From positions 310,001-374,000 of the forward strand of contig JAHLKF010000001.1 in NCBI GenBank assembly GCA_025558075.1: a stretch of DNA of 64,000 bases, given 5' to 3'. Numbering within the stretch: the first letter of the stretch is position 1; each line of letters opens with the position of its first letter. Made by a program: the position numbers and the translations under genes. The notes beneath the pieces were generated by a model. It had not been told where the DNA came from. It did not search any database and worked only from the letters and a program-made list of their open reading frames with translations. Source of the DNA: Gaertneriomyces semiglobifer. Lineage: Eukaryota; Chytridiomycota; Chytridiomycetes; Spizellomycetales; Spizellomycetaceae. Shown piece after piece: positions 34,507-44,815 of this stretch.

Positions 34507-36072
34507 ATGGACAGTCTAGTTCGTACTCCGCGACATTCACGCAGCGGACGGCGCAGCTCTTCTTCGGCACCTAACGAAGAGGCCGACGAGTTAGAATCAT
34601 CTGCGGATAGTTATCCCTTGACGCCGTACGGATCCCCTATTGGTGGGTCGCAAACTGTTGGCGGAATGCCCCTTCTTTCGTCCGGCCAGCAATCTCCTTT
34701 GATGCAAACCATATGTCTACTGGTTGCGCTCGTTCCGGAGGGAGTATTGGAAGCAATGCTGATACCTTTGTATCCGTACATGGTGCGGTCGACGGGGACA
34801 ATTCCGGAATCGGAAGTTGGATATTACGCTGGATTGTTGAGCTCAGCGTTTTACGGTCCGCTCCTGGTTATGAACGTGGTATGGGGCGGCGTCAGCGACC
34901 GTATTGGGAGGAAGAAGGTTTTGGTTTTGGGATGTGCCGTTGGCTTGATCGCAAGTGTAATTCTAGTTTTTGGAAAAGCCTACTGGATGTTCCTGAGCGC
35001 ACGGGTGCTGGCTGGGCTGTGCGGAGCGAATTCAACTGTTACGAAGGGATTATTGGGTGAAGTATGGAAGGATGAGTCTGGACGTGCTTGGGGTTTTGCT
35101 ATGTATGGAGTGGTTTACGGGGCTGCAGGAATAATAGGTCCGATGCTAGCGGGTTTACTAGCTGATCCGGTGACAAGGTTGGGTTGGGGAGGTTGGTGGA
35201 TTGGACGACCATTCGCACTCGCATGTATGGTTGGGACTGGACTGATGGTCTGCGGTTTGGCACTAGTGACGTTCTGTGTGGAGGATCAACCTGCAAGACG
35301 TGGAATTCTTAAGAAAACGAGCACGAGAACATACGAGCCATTGGAAGATCATGATTCCGCAGAGTTTATCGCGGAAGCAGTGGGAAGCCCCAGAGGTTCT
35401 AGTTCCTCTATACGTGCCGTTGAAGAGCCTATTGAAGATGATTGTCAATCAAATTCATCGACGGAGGATATAGGAATGATGGGGTTTATATTGCCCATCT
35501 CCCTGTACTGCGTCACTGCTTTCACCAACGCGGCTTATTTGACTTCTGTTCCTCTGTTCCTATCGGCACCCGAACCTGATGGCCTGAACAAGACTCCCTC
35601 AGAGACCTCCCTAAACATAACCATCATCGCGAGTACCAAGCTTCTCAGTCAACTCTTTCTCTTTACGATAATCGTACGCTATATCGGGAAGTGGGGTTGT
35701 GTCGGCGGTGGATTGGTCGGATACGCCTTGGGGAATGCACTGCTAGCGGTACTTGTCATTTGGGTGGAAGCTATACCCTTACCGCTGATCATGGTGATTC
35801 TCGGCTACTCCGAGGTGCTCGCGTACTGTGCAGTCATCATGCTGATCAATGACACTGCACCTCCGGGCCGACTGGGATTGACGCACGGCCTGGCGGGTAC
35901 ATGTGCCGCTGCAGTCCGAACAATGGCCCCGGCTGTTGCCGGAAGCGTGTGGCAATGGAGCGTACACTTGGGAGGATCGGCACGCATGAGTGCATTCCTT
36001 CTGAACACTGCATTATGCCTGGTCGGCGTTGTGGGTGCGGTCATCGGGCACAGACGGCATATAGGAACGTAG
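34507..36072 (+). CDS. Major facilitator superfamily transporter
   Basis: Intronless, 521 aa. A Ser-rich cytosolic N-terminus of about 65 residues precedes the first helix. The MFS motif A is clear at about 130-145 (GGVSDRIGRKKVLVLG). About twelve helices are split by a hydrophilic loop at about 255-325. The second half includes ILPISLYCVTAFTNAAYL and GLTHGLAGTCAAAVRTMAPAVAG. That last block and the overall plan resemble the MFS_1 carriers of the YCR023C/ZIFL type found in fungi and plants, which move zinc, drugs or other small molecules. The substrate is unknown. The frame is open upstream; I start at the ATG at 34507. Confidence 0.85.
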   Translation: MDSLVRTPRHSRSGRRSSSSAPNEEADELESSADSYPLTPYGSPIGGSQTVGGMPLLSSGQQSPLMQTICLLVALVPEGVLEAMLIPLYPYMVRSTGTIPESEVGYYAGLLSSAFYGPLLVMNVVWGGVSDRIGRKKVLVLGCAVGLIASVILVFGKAYWMFLSARVLAGLCGANSTVTKGLLGEVWKDESGRAWGFAMYGVVYGAAGIIGPMLAGLLADPVTRLGWGGWWIGRPFALACMVGTGLMVCGLALVTFCVEDQPARRGILKKTSTRTYEPLEDHDSAEFIAEAVGSPRGSSSSIRAVEEPIEDDCQSNSSTEDIGMMGFILPISLYCVTAFTNAAYLTSVPLFLSAPEPDGLNKTPSETSLNITIIASTKLLSQLFLFTIIVRYIGKWGCVGGGLVGYALGNALLAVLVIWVEAIPLPLIMVILGYSEVLAYCAVIMLINDTAPPGRLGLTHGLAGTCAAAVRTMAPAVAGSVWQWSVHLGGSARMSAFLLNTALCLVGVVGAVIGHRRHIGT

Positions 36073-36430
36073 GTAGGCACTTTAGAATATCATCACTAGA
36101 TAGGTAGTTTCTTCCCGCATAAGAAAACCTTTTTGGATTCTGCAAATGCGAGAGCTCGGCGTGCGGCTGGCTCCTTTGTTCGTTCGCGCGCGATAGAGTG
36201 TTCACTTGAACCCTAACCCCAGGCATCAGCGTCCGAACTGCGAGTTGTGTCCGGCAGCAATTAATTCAAAGCGCCAGCGAAACCCAAATCCTCAAGAACT
36301 AGAACGTCCAGCGCAACCGAGTACCCGTACCGGTCAACTACTCCACGGACCACCCAGTAGTCGTACTCAGAGGCAGAAGCGTGTAACTAGACTGAAAGAA
36401 GTTGGACTTAAAGGTGCTAAGATTATCGAG
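36073..36430. other. Upstream region of CCT5
   Basis: The plus frame stays open from about 36206 into the CCT5 first exon (PNPRHQRPNCELCPA), but it has no family resemblance and most likely includes the 5' UTR. No other gene is seen. Confidence 0.4.
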
Positions 36431-38358
36431 ATGTCTGGAAATATGAACGCCGTGTATGCCCAGGACGAATACGGGCGTCCGATTATCATTCTTAGAGAAC
36501 AGGGAAAGAAGAGTCGGGTGAAGGGACTGGAAGCTCAGAAGGTGGGTTTTTCTTTTCGGATTCAAGCGTGAGCAGTGGCAATGCTAGTACGCCTGTGAGG
36601 TCGAGAACCCAGCGGAATGGAGAACTTTGAGCTTAAGAGTGTGGAGCGGAATTTTGAGGTGTCTACGGCGATTGGCTGTATCGACGATCTGTTTACATGT
36701 TCCCTAATGCAGCAACATATTCTTGCGGCTCGGACAGTCGCAGACATCATCAAAACCTCCCTAGGCCCTCGTGGTCTCGACAAGATCCTTATCTCTCCCG
36801 ACGGTGACATCACAATTACCAACGATGGGGCGACGATTCTTGATGAAATGGAAGTTGAGCACCAGATCGCCAAACTCTTGGTGCAGTTATCAAAATCTCA
36901 AGACGACGAAATTGGCGACGGTACAACTGGCGTGGTTGTACTGGCCGGTGCCCTTTTGGAACAGGCTGAAGTTTTGCTGGATAAGGGTCTCCACCCTATT
37001 CGCGTGGCCGATGGATTTGAAAGAGCCTGCAAGGTAGCTGTTGCGGAGTTAGAGAAGATTGCTGATGAGATCCCGGTCGGAAAAGGCAAGGATGGCGATG
37101 TTCTACTCCGGGTAGCAAAAACGTGTTTGGGGTCGAAGATTGTGTCCAAGTGCCATGACCAGTTTGCACAGATGGCGGTCGATGCTGTAATGTCCGTTGC
37201 TGATCTTGAACGGAAAGATGTTGACTTTGAATTGATCAAAGTCGATGGAAAAATGGGAGGTTCTTTGGAAGATTCCAAACTTGTATACGGTGTTGTGGTT
37301 GACAAGGATATGTCGCATCCGCAAATGCCGAAAGAGATCCGTGATGCCAAGATCGCCATCTTGACCTGTCCGTTTGAGCCGCCAAAGCCCAAAACCAAGC
37401 ACAGCCTTGACATTAAATCTGTGGAAGAGTACAAAAAACTGCAGGCATATGAGAAAGAAAAGTTTGAGGACATGGTTAGACAGGTGAAGGATGCGGGAGC
37501 AAACCTCGTCATCTGCCAGTGGGGTTTTGACGATGAGGCGAACCACCTTCTTTTGCAAAATCAACTACCAGCTGTCCGATGGGTTGGAGGACCCGAAATT
37601 GAGGTATGTACTGTTACAGGCTTTTTGGGTGGCATTTTGTCGTCCTTCTCATCACCTTGGACAGCTCATTGCTATCGCCACAAACGGTCGGATTGTTCCA
37701 CGATTTGAGGAGCTATCTTCAGAAAAGCTTGGAAGTGCTGGTGTCGTTCGGGAAGTGTCTTTCGGTACTACGAAAGACCGCATGCTTGTCATTGAGGAGT
37801 GCGCCAATACTCGCGCGGTAACGCTTTTTGTTCGTGGAGGGAACAAGATGATTATCGATGAAGCCAAGCGTTCGTTACATGATGCCATCTGTGTTGTGCG
37901 CAACCTCGTCAGGGACAACCGTATTGTGTACGGAGGAGGTGCTGCCGAGATTGCATGCTCAATCGCCGTATCAGATGCTGCAGATCAAATTTCAAGCATT
38001 GAGCAGTATGCCATGCGAGGATTTGCCGCTGCACTGGACGCTATTCCGTTGCAGCTCGCTGAGAACAGTGGACTAGCACCCATTGAGACACTGGCTGATG
38101 TGAAAAGCAGGCAAGCGACAGAAAGGAATGTACGCTTGGGTATCGACTGTAATTTGCGGGGATCTAATGGTTAGTCGCTTTGACATTTTGTTGCCTATCC
38201 AGTACTGACCGATCTCCCTTGTAGATATGCGCGAACAGCACGTCTTTGACCCTCTAATTTCAAAGCGCTCCCAGTTGTACCTTGCCACCCAGCTGGTGAA
38301 GATGATTCTGAAGATTGACGATGTTATCATGCCTGGGCAAGCTGGCGGCGACCAATAA
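36431..38358 (+). CDS. CCT5: Chaperonin TRiC/CCT subunit epsilon
   Basis: Four exons: 36431-36541, 36713-37603, 37665-38169, 38225-38358 (546 aa). CCT5 is one of eight subunits of the cytosolic chaperonin that folds actin and tubulin. The first exon encodes [21 protein letters not shown]. The nucleotide motifs [20 protein letters not shown] and [18 protein letters not shown] follow, then the epsilon-specific [20 protein letters not shown] and [14 protein letters not shown]. Intron 1 is 171 nt, longer than usual; reading straight through it gives an unconserved start at 36617. The start could also be the ATG at 36443, four residues in. Confidence 0.95.
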
Positions 38359-38683
38359 ATGATATTATTCTAAACTGTATAATTCCTTTATACCTTGTAC
38401 AATATAGTGCGTGAACGACGTGAAACCAGAAGTCGTTTTCCTGCATGTTGCCGTTTGTCCACTGGCCTGGCCGGAGCGGATATTATTTCGCGTGCCAGAG
38501 CATTTTGAACATTTCTAAAAAACTTTGACCTGAGCATGATTTTGGAGCACTCGCAGCCATCTCAAAATTGAGCCCAGCTGGAAGAGGAAGCTCAGAGAGC
38601 CCAATGCACCACAGAGCTTAAGTGCAGCCAATCCTCTACTCAAAATCAGGGTGCTGTATTTGTTGGCCTGATGTGTAGTACCG
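38359..38683. other. Intergenic between CCT5 and the PPR gene
   Basis: About 325 bases with the CCT5 3' end and the PPR promoter. No open frame of note. Confidence 0.5.
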
Positions 38684-41093
38684 ATGAGTCTTTGTCAATC
38701 TCGACGCTTAGTGTCTAAAGGCGCCCCTGCCTTTATCGTAAGTATTGACGTAACGTAGTTCTAACACCCGATGAAAGATCGTGATTAACGCTTTGTTAAA
38801 GGACATCGGCAGCAAAGCAGGTGATAGATGCCGTTGGGCACACCGGCCGGAAGTCCTACCGATCGACGGACTTCACCTTTGCTCGACACGAATGACCCGT
38901 CTGCAGGTGGTCAAGCCTATATGTAGTCCCCGCCAGTCATTTCAGGGCACCTATTACTTTCGACGCTTGTTCACATCGGCCACTTGTCCACGAGCTAAAG
39001 AACTAGTCAACAACCTGGCGAGCGCGCTTGCTAATGCAGATGAGGATCCGGGGCATTTCTGGGACTCTTTCAAGATGGTTTGCGAAAGTCCGGAAGCAAG
39101 CAGACTCGTCACGAGGACTTTGGCGAAACAGGCTATCCGCCACACCATGAGATGGGCTGCTACCGGCGATCTTGTCGATGCTTCCGAGAAACTAGCATAC
39201 CTTGAAACGCAATTGGAGCGAACCGGTTGGGTAAATTTGCGGACGTACATCCGTAATGCTGAGATTCCGCGGAGACGACAAAGTTTGACGGAGGAGGGAG
39301 CCTTAAGCATGCTGGACGCCATGCTTGCTGCAGGAGACCCGCCGGATTCAGATACCTATATGCTCTTGATAGATGTTATGGGCTCCATTGGAAAAGGCGA
39401 AGCTGCTGAAAGGATAGCACAGAAAATGGTAGAGGCTGGATATACCCTGGACGCGGACATATACTTGGCCATATTGCAAGGCTACGCACGCGGGCTTCAG
39501 CCGGATTCTGCCGTCAGCATTCTTCGTAGGATGGAATCGGAAAAAGTCCCAGTCGATGTGCGTCACTATACCACACTCATGTCGGGCTATGTGAAACTTC
39601 ACGACACCGAAAATGCCCGTGCTCTCTATGCGGAAATGGAAGGACGCGGAATCAAGCCAACAGTAATAACATTTAATGTGCTCCTGCTATTATGTTTTCT
39701 GAACGGCGAGATACAGGCCGCCGGTGAGATTTTCAGCTTGACCCATAAAAACGGATTGAAGCCCAGCGCTGATACCTACAACACGATGATCAATGGATTT
39801 GCGAAGCTGTCGCGCTTGGACGATGCTGTCAGCATATTCAATGCCATGCGATCTGCTGGAGTAGCACCGAACGCCATTACATATGGCACAATCATACATG
39901 CTACCGCCAAAGAGGGCATGATGTTGCATTCCATGCGATTCTACCGTCAGTTGATACGATCAAATCTGGGGCTCAACAGATATCACTACACCATATTGCA
40001 GAACGCGTTTGCATCTGTCAGAGATATGGAAGCCTCGCAGCAAGTTCTAACCGACATGGTGCGTCACTATGCGCCGACAACACTGAATTATAATATTTGC
40101 ATCAAAGGCTGGGTAAAACTAGGGCAGTTAGAGAAAGCTCTCGAGGAAGTTGATAAAATGAGGATGGCAGGGTTCCAACCCGATGGGTTGACCTGGAAAT
40201 ATCTGCTTCGTGGATACGCTTCTGTTGATCGCCTGGACGATGCCATGACAGCATATGATAAATTGCAGGCGGCTCGTAACTTCAGCCCGACATCCGGAAC
40301 ATATACGATCCTGATTGACTTGTGCTGTCGGTTGGGGCAAATTAGCAAGGCTGAAGATCTATACCGTGCATCCGTACGCCGCCGAGTTACCCCAACCTAT
40401 AGCATGTTTGCGCGTATTGCCGTGGCCTACTCGAAGACCGGTGATCTTGCGATGGCGTTAGCATGGGTTGAGCGCATGAGACAGAACAAGTTCGTCCCGC
40501 GGATGTACCTCTACAATATCTTGATCCGTACTGCCGCTCGCGCTCGAGATATGCACATGGCGAAGTCGCTGTATCACCATATGCGGAAGGACAACGTGTC
40601 ACCAACTACCTATACATATAATTGCCTTCTTTTGGCATTCTCGCGAGACCCCGCAGCAGTGAGCAGCCTGCTTGATGAAATGGAAAAGGCTCAGCTCCCC
40701 TTCGATGATTACACTTACGCGACTGTCATGTATATTAGCAGCGCAACGCATCGGAACTTCGACCAAGCATGGAGGTTGTGGCAGCAGTATCTGGCCACCC
40801 GTACTCGGCAGAAACGTCGCCAACCCGCGCAACTCAGTCCTGTGGTAGCGCAAATGATCTTGAGTTGTTGCCATCACCATAAACGAGAACAACAAGCCTT
40901 GGCGGTACGAGAAATCATTGAGAGATATAAAATCGACATCAAACCTCGGATGACAGGCAATGCAGTGGTAGTGGCAAACGAGAGCGAAGCAAGTTACACG
41001 CATGATGTCGAGCTATTGAATGTAGTCCCTGAGGTGGAGCCCCCAGATGAAAGCGCTAAACGCCCTTTCGAAGATATGCGTTGTTCGATGTAG
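38684..41093 (+). CDS. Mitochondrial pentatricopeptide-repeat (PPR) protein
   Basis: Two exons, 38684-38737 and 38802-41093 (781 aa). The second exon is open upstream without an ATG until 38892. A perfect GTAAGT donor at 38738, a TTCTAAC branch and an acceptor at 38801 bring in an ATG exon reading MSLCQSRRLVSKGAPAF, a good mitochondrial presequence. More than a dozen PPR units follow, for example YTTLMSGYVKLHDTENARAL and YNTMINGFAKLSRLDDAVSI, each about 35 residues in an almost plant-like array. Such proteins bind organellar RNA and act in processing, stability or translation. The target cannot be read by eye. If the first exon is wrong, the start is 38892. Confidence 0.88.
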
Positions 41094-41214
41094 CAATCTG
41101 TGAATGGAATGTGTAGGAAGAAGAGCAATCAATGGGTATTCGGGCGGCATAGTCACTTGCTTCGACCTCCACGCATACCGTAGTGGCATCAGTGTATTTA
41201 ATTAACTTAAATTA

Positions 41215-43122
41215 TTATAAAGAATCTTTGATGGCCTGCCACTCTCGTTCAAAATCATCAGTGTCTTTGACTGATTTCTGAGCTCGCCAATACACCTGAC
41301 TGGCTTTCTGTACATCTTTGGCAATTTTGATCTCAAATTTACAGTACTCCAGCCATGCAATCTTATTCCGGTCGTCGGCTCTTACCGCCAAATCATACAG
41401 GCCGCGCAGGTGTGAAAGCTGCTTTAAGTCCAGCGCCGACGATTCATGGGACCGCTTCCTTGATGGTGATTCCAACTCTATACATTTAAGGTAGAACTCC
41501 GACGAATGAGAATATGGCACGGTTGTCGAGTAGAATTTGCGCAGCGCATCGCCGGTAGATAAGCCTCTTCTTGAAAGATGCTCGTGGTACAGGGTGACGA
41601 TGGAGGTGGCACTTTCGGGGAGGAGATGTAAGGCTTTGAGAAAAACTTTCGCGGCATCGTCGTCCGACAACTCCTGCCCACATTCATTTATCCAATTCAG
41701 GTATGCAATCCAAACTTCGCATCGACCGCTCTTCTCAACTTCACCAACCGCCTTTTCAAAAAGGCTCCGCTGATCTGCCTTCTTTTGCATGCTAATAAAA
41801 AGAAGCCATAATTGCGCGCTTGGGATCCTTTGCAGGGTTTCACCGAATAACGGCCCTACTTCATCGAGGGAGATGTCTTTCCAACATAAATACATGTGTT
41901 CCGTTGCCGCTTCTGTCCGATGGGCCCGATGCAGGGTGTGTTTCAAAAGTTTACGCAGATATGTCTGGAGGCTTTTGTCATCAACAGCCGCTAATTGCCC
42001 TTTCAAAAATGAATGGTAGGTCTCCCAAATGGCGGGCGTGGGGGAAGTCTTCACACTCTCTTCAAATTCTACCACCGCAGCCTTCAATGCGCCCGGGTAG
42101 GACGGGTCATCCACCGCTATTCCGTCCAGATGTCGTGCTGCCAATGCACCAATTGCCGCTGGCTCCCGTGCAAAATCCTCCTTCAAAGATTCGTAGACCT
42201 CCTCACATCCTTTTTGAGTACCATCGAATGACCGATATATCTTTAAAAACTCTAAACGGACTGTCAGATCCTCAGGTATCGTCTTAATGGCATTTCGGTA
42301 AATTATCCGCGGAATGACCACTTCTGCCAGTGCTTGCTCGGTCGCATTTATTTCTTTCTTACTTTCAACTTCCGCAACAGGAGAGTCATTGGAGTCATTT
42401 TCTGCCTCCAAAGCGGGTATGGTGACGCTTTCTTCCGCATTCGGAGCCGGAGCAAGAGGTTCCGCATGAACTTGGCTCCCTTGAGCAAGTAATATTTTCC
42501 TCCTCGCACGTAGCTTTTCTATCCACAGCAGCTCAAGTCTGAAATACTCTAGCCAAAGTTTTCTGCTTTCGGAATTGATGCGTAACCCTCGTTGAAGCAA
42601 AATCCGTGCACTTTGCATGTTGCTGTTTTTCTCAAACTCATAAGCTGCCGCCATGATCCAGAACGAGGCGTTGGTAGGATGTAGTTGTATTGCACGAGCA
42701 AAGTTCTTTGCAAGGGCTTTCGAAGAATTGGTTCGTTTACACCATTCAAAGTACTGTACCCACAGCGCAGGATCTCCACCAAACTTTTTCAACATGCGCG
42801 AGTACAAGCCATGAAGCCGACGCAATATTGAGTAGTCGCTCAAACTACTCAGACCTCCTTCCTTCCCCTTTTCGTCTCCTTTAGGCTTTTCACCATATAA
42901 TCTTTTCTTTCGTACTCTGCGTAGTCTTTCCAAATTGTCTTCATAACTGATATATCGAAGAAAATCACCCTTTTGTGGGATGATCCGGTGAACCCTGTAT
43001 TCATGGGCGGTACGTGCTTTGACGATCGCTTTTATTTCAGTTTCGGAAAAGATGCCCCTCTCCTGGAGATCCTCCAGTTCTGGGACCATCTTCTCCAGAT
43101 GATACTGCACTTGGTCCGCCAT
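41215..43122 (-). CDS. UTP6: U3 snoRNP / SSU processome protein Utp6
   Basis: Intronless, 635 aa. Utp6 is a UTP-B component of the small-subunit processome in the nucleolus, needed for early 18S pre-rRNA cleavage. The family N-terminus (MADQVQYHLEKMVPELEDLQ, then RTAHEYRVHRIIPQKGDFLRY) is clear. HAT helices follow (WVQYFEWCKRTNSSKALAKN, ILLQRGLRINSESRKLWLEY) and continue to the C-terminus (LYDLAVRADDRNKIAWLEYC). An acidic spacer lies near residues 225-260. Its length is close to human UTP6. It ends 121 bp from the PPR gene, tail to tail. Confidence 0.94.
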   Translation of the reverse strand: MADQVQYHLEKMVPELEDLQERGIFSETEIKAIVKARTAHEYRVHRIIPQKGDFLRYISYEDNLERLRRVRKKRLYGEKPKGDEKGKEGGLSSLSDYSILRRLHGLYSRMLKKFGGDPALWVQYFEWCKRTNSSKALAKNFARAIQLHPTNASFWIMAAAYEFEKNSNMQSARILLQRGLRINSESRKLWLEYFRLELLWIEKLRARRKILLAQGSQVHAEPLAPAPNAEESVTIPALEAENDSNDSPVAEVESKKEINATEQALAEVVIPRIIYRNAIKTIPEDLTVRLEFLKIYRSFDGTQKGCEEVYESLKEDFAREPAAIGALAARHLDGIAVDDPSYPGALKAAVVEFEESVKTSPTPAIWETYHSFLKGQLAAVDDKSLQTYLRKLLKHTLHRAHRTEAATEHMYLCWKDISLDEVGPLFGETLQRIPSAQLWLLFISMQKKADQRSLFEKAVGEVEKSGRCEVWIAYLNWINECGQELSDDDAAKVFLKALHLLPESATSIVTLYHEHLSRRGLSTGDALRKFYSTTVPYSHSSEFYLKCIELESPSRKRSHESSALDLKQLSHLRGLYDLAVRADDRNKIAWLEYCKFEIKIAKDVQKASQVYWRAQKSVKDTDDFEREWQAIKDSL

Positions 43123-43408
43123 CGTTGCTCGCCTCTCCCCTCACGTCAGCTCCTGGATCCAATCGTTCGCACGTACTACTCAGTCGCTTAGCCCCGTGGC
43201 AGCTCAATGACAAGGCTTCGAATGTAAGAATTAGGTTCGTCCGTGTTGGTTCATGATTAACATTTTAAAAAAGTGGTGATGTTGCGCTTCGTAAAAAATA
43301 AGCCAGACCAACCCTAACACTCGCGAGGGAGTATAAGAAGGCGCCTCGTTTCTAGACGTTGACAAGAATCATCACCGTCAAAGCAGAAGCAGGAGCACGG
43401 AGCGAACG

Positions 43409-44001
43409 ATGGCTCAGGAATTGTATCGGCGATCATCGTTAGGAACGGCCCTCACGGACACGTTGGATGAACTCATCACAGAAGGGCACATAGACCCCCA
43501 GACTGCGATGAGAGTCCTTGCTCAGGTAGGATTGGCACGATAGATAGCTGTTCGGTGACGGCCAGCGCCCTCTCGGACAACGCAGTTGCTCTGGGAGCTG
43601 CTATCGTTTGTGCTTCACGTGCCTTTTTGTATTCACTTCATCATATGGTAGTTTGACTGTACTATTTCCGATGTCCTGCACACGAAAGTGAAGGCAAAGG
43701 CTCTTGTGAAGGTACATATACCCAGCGCCTCATGAGCGTTGTCTAAGCTATGCTATTCTGCAAAGTATGTAAACATCAACCTTTCCGTTCTGCATAATAT
43801 TAGGGTCACTTGCACGTCTATCGCTTCTGCGACGATGTGTGGACCATGGTAGTAGATAAACCGACGTTCAAACTAGAAGGCGGCGAAACGATAGAGGCAG
43901 ACAGAGTAAAGATGGTGGCATGCACCTCGCGAGCGCCGCCGGGAGCGTTTATTCCTCCCCCAGCGGCAGCCAAGGCACTGGCGCTTGATAGGCGTCCTTG
44001 A
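43409..44001 (+). CDS. TOA2: TFIIA small (gamma) subunit
   Basis: Three exons: 43409-43525, 43652-43711, 43804-44001 (124 aa). TFIIA gamma pairs with TOA1 to stabilise TBP on the TATA box. The helical bundle starts [19 protein letters not shown] and continues [20 protein letters not shown]. The beta-barrel half reads [20 protein letters not shown]. The Ala/Pro-rich tail is longer than in yeast Toa2. Introns of 126 and 92 nt are larger than most here. It is divergent from UTP6, with 286 bp between start codons. Confidence 0.94.
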
Positions 44002-44183
44002 GCGTGGAATCCGCCTCTCCCTGCCATCGCAAGGGAACATCAATCAGCTCCTTCATGTCGACCTTGAAAATATGTCCTGCTGTCATTTCATAAACGTTTT
44101 GGTCCTTATAATCGCATTGTTAATATAGTCTTCCAAACACTGCTCATCATAGTTAAGTATACCTGAGCGCTTTACATGTTTCA

Positions 44184-44691
44184 TTATCCCCAAGCCTCTG
44201 TGATGGAGTAGTTGATGATCAAATTTCCTTCCACTCCAAAGCACTGAATATGGGGACTGGCGTGAGAAAAAAAAGGGCTGCGGTCGACTACATTCAATTG
44301 TCTCCTCACCTTGAACAAGTTTCCCACTATCTCATCCGGAGCGGGGGCAAACGCACTGTTAATGTACAGGAACTGGCCACGCCGCGAGACAAACCCGTCA
44401 GTTAAAGCTGTCGGGCCGGTCACCCCGCACAGCGAAAGCCCACTAACCAAAGGATCTTGGAGTCCATATCCCAACTGATTTCTCAGGAATGTTATAACGG
44501 TCTGGAACTTTTGTGTGGCGGTGATCTTGTAGAAGCTTTGCTTGAGAATGGGCGCATTCCCTGTAGCTCGAAAATGAACAATAACTGGACGAGAAGGATC
44601 ATTGGAAGGTTCCACACGAGATGGCATCTATTGCAGATTGACTTATACCTTTCTTAGCAGCGCCTGGTGCTGGTGCCGCAGATCCGCTCAT
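44184..44691 (-). CDS. ATG12: Autophagy ubiquitin-like protein ATG12
   Basis: Three exons: 44691-44649, 44584-44310, 44243-44184 (125 aa). ATG12 is conjugated through its C-terminal glycine to ATG5, forming the E3-like complex that lipidates ATG8. The conserved core reads VIVHFRATGNAPILKQSF, then FQTVITFLRNQL and FLYINSAFAPAPDEIVGNLFK, and the protein ends in TEAWG. An ATG at 44627 also opens the second exon, but it sits after an in-frame stop and gives an unconserved start. The 64-nt intron 44585-44648 (GTATAAGT donor, CCAG acceptor) links a short MSGSAAPAPGAAKK exon to V-I-V-H-F, which fits the family better. Confidence 0.92.
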
Positions 44692-44815
44692 TTTGATCGG
44701 CGAGTATCAGCACGGAGTGGGTTGTTCATTCGCAAGCCGCCAAAGATGAATTCTGGTGGAAGCGAACGCGCCGTGTGCGAAGCGGTCATGAACCCCAAGG
44801 CCTTTACGACGGAGA

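Noticed and set aside
36898..37512. 204-codon minus-strand frame
   Set aside because: Antisense to CCT5 exon 2, whose own frame carries the chaperonin motifs.
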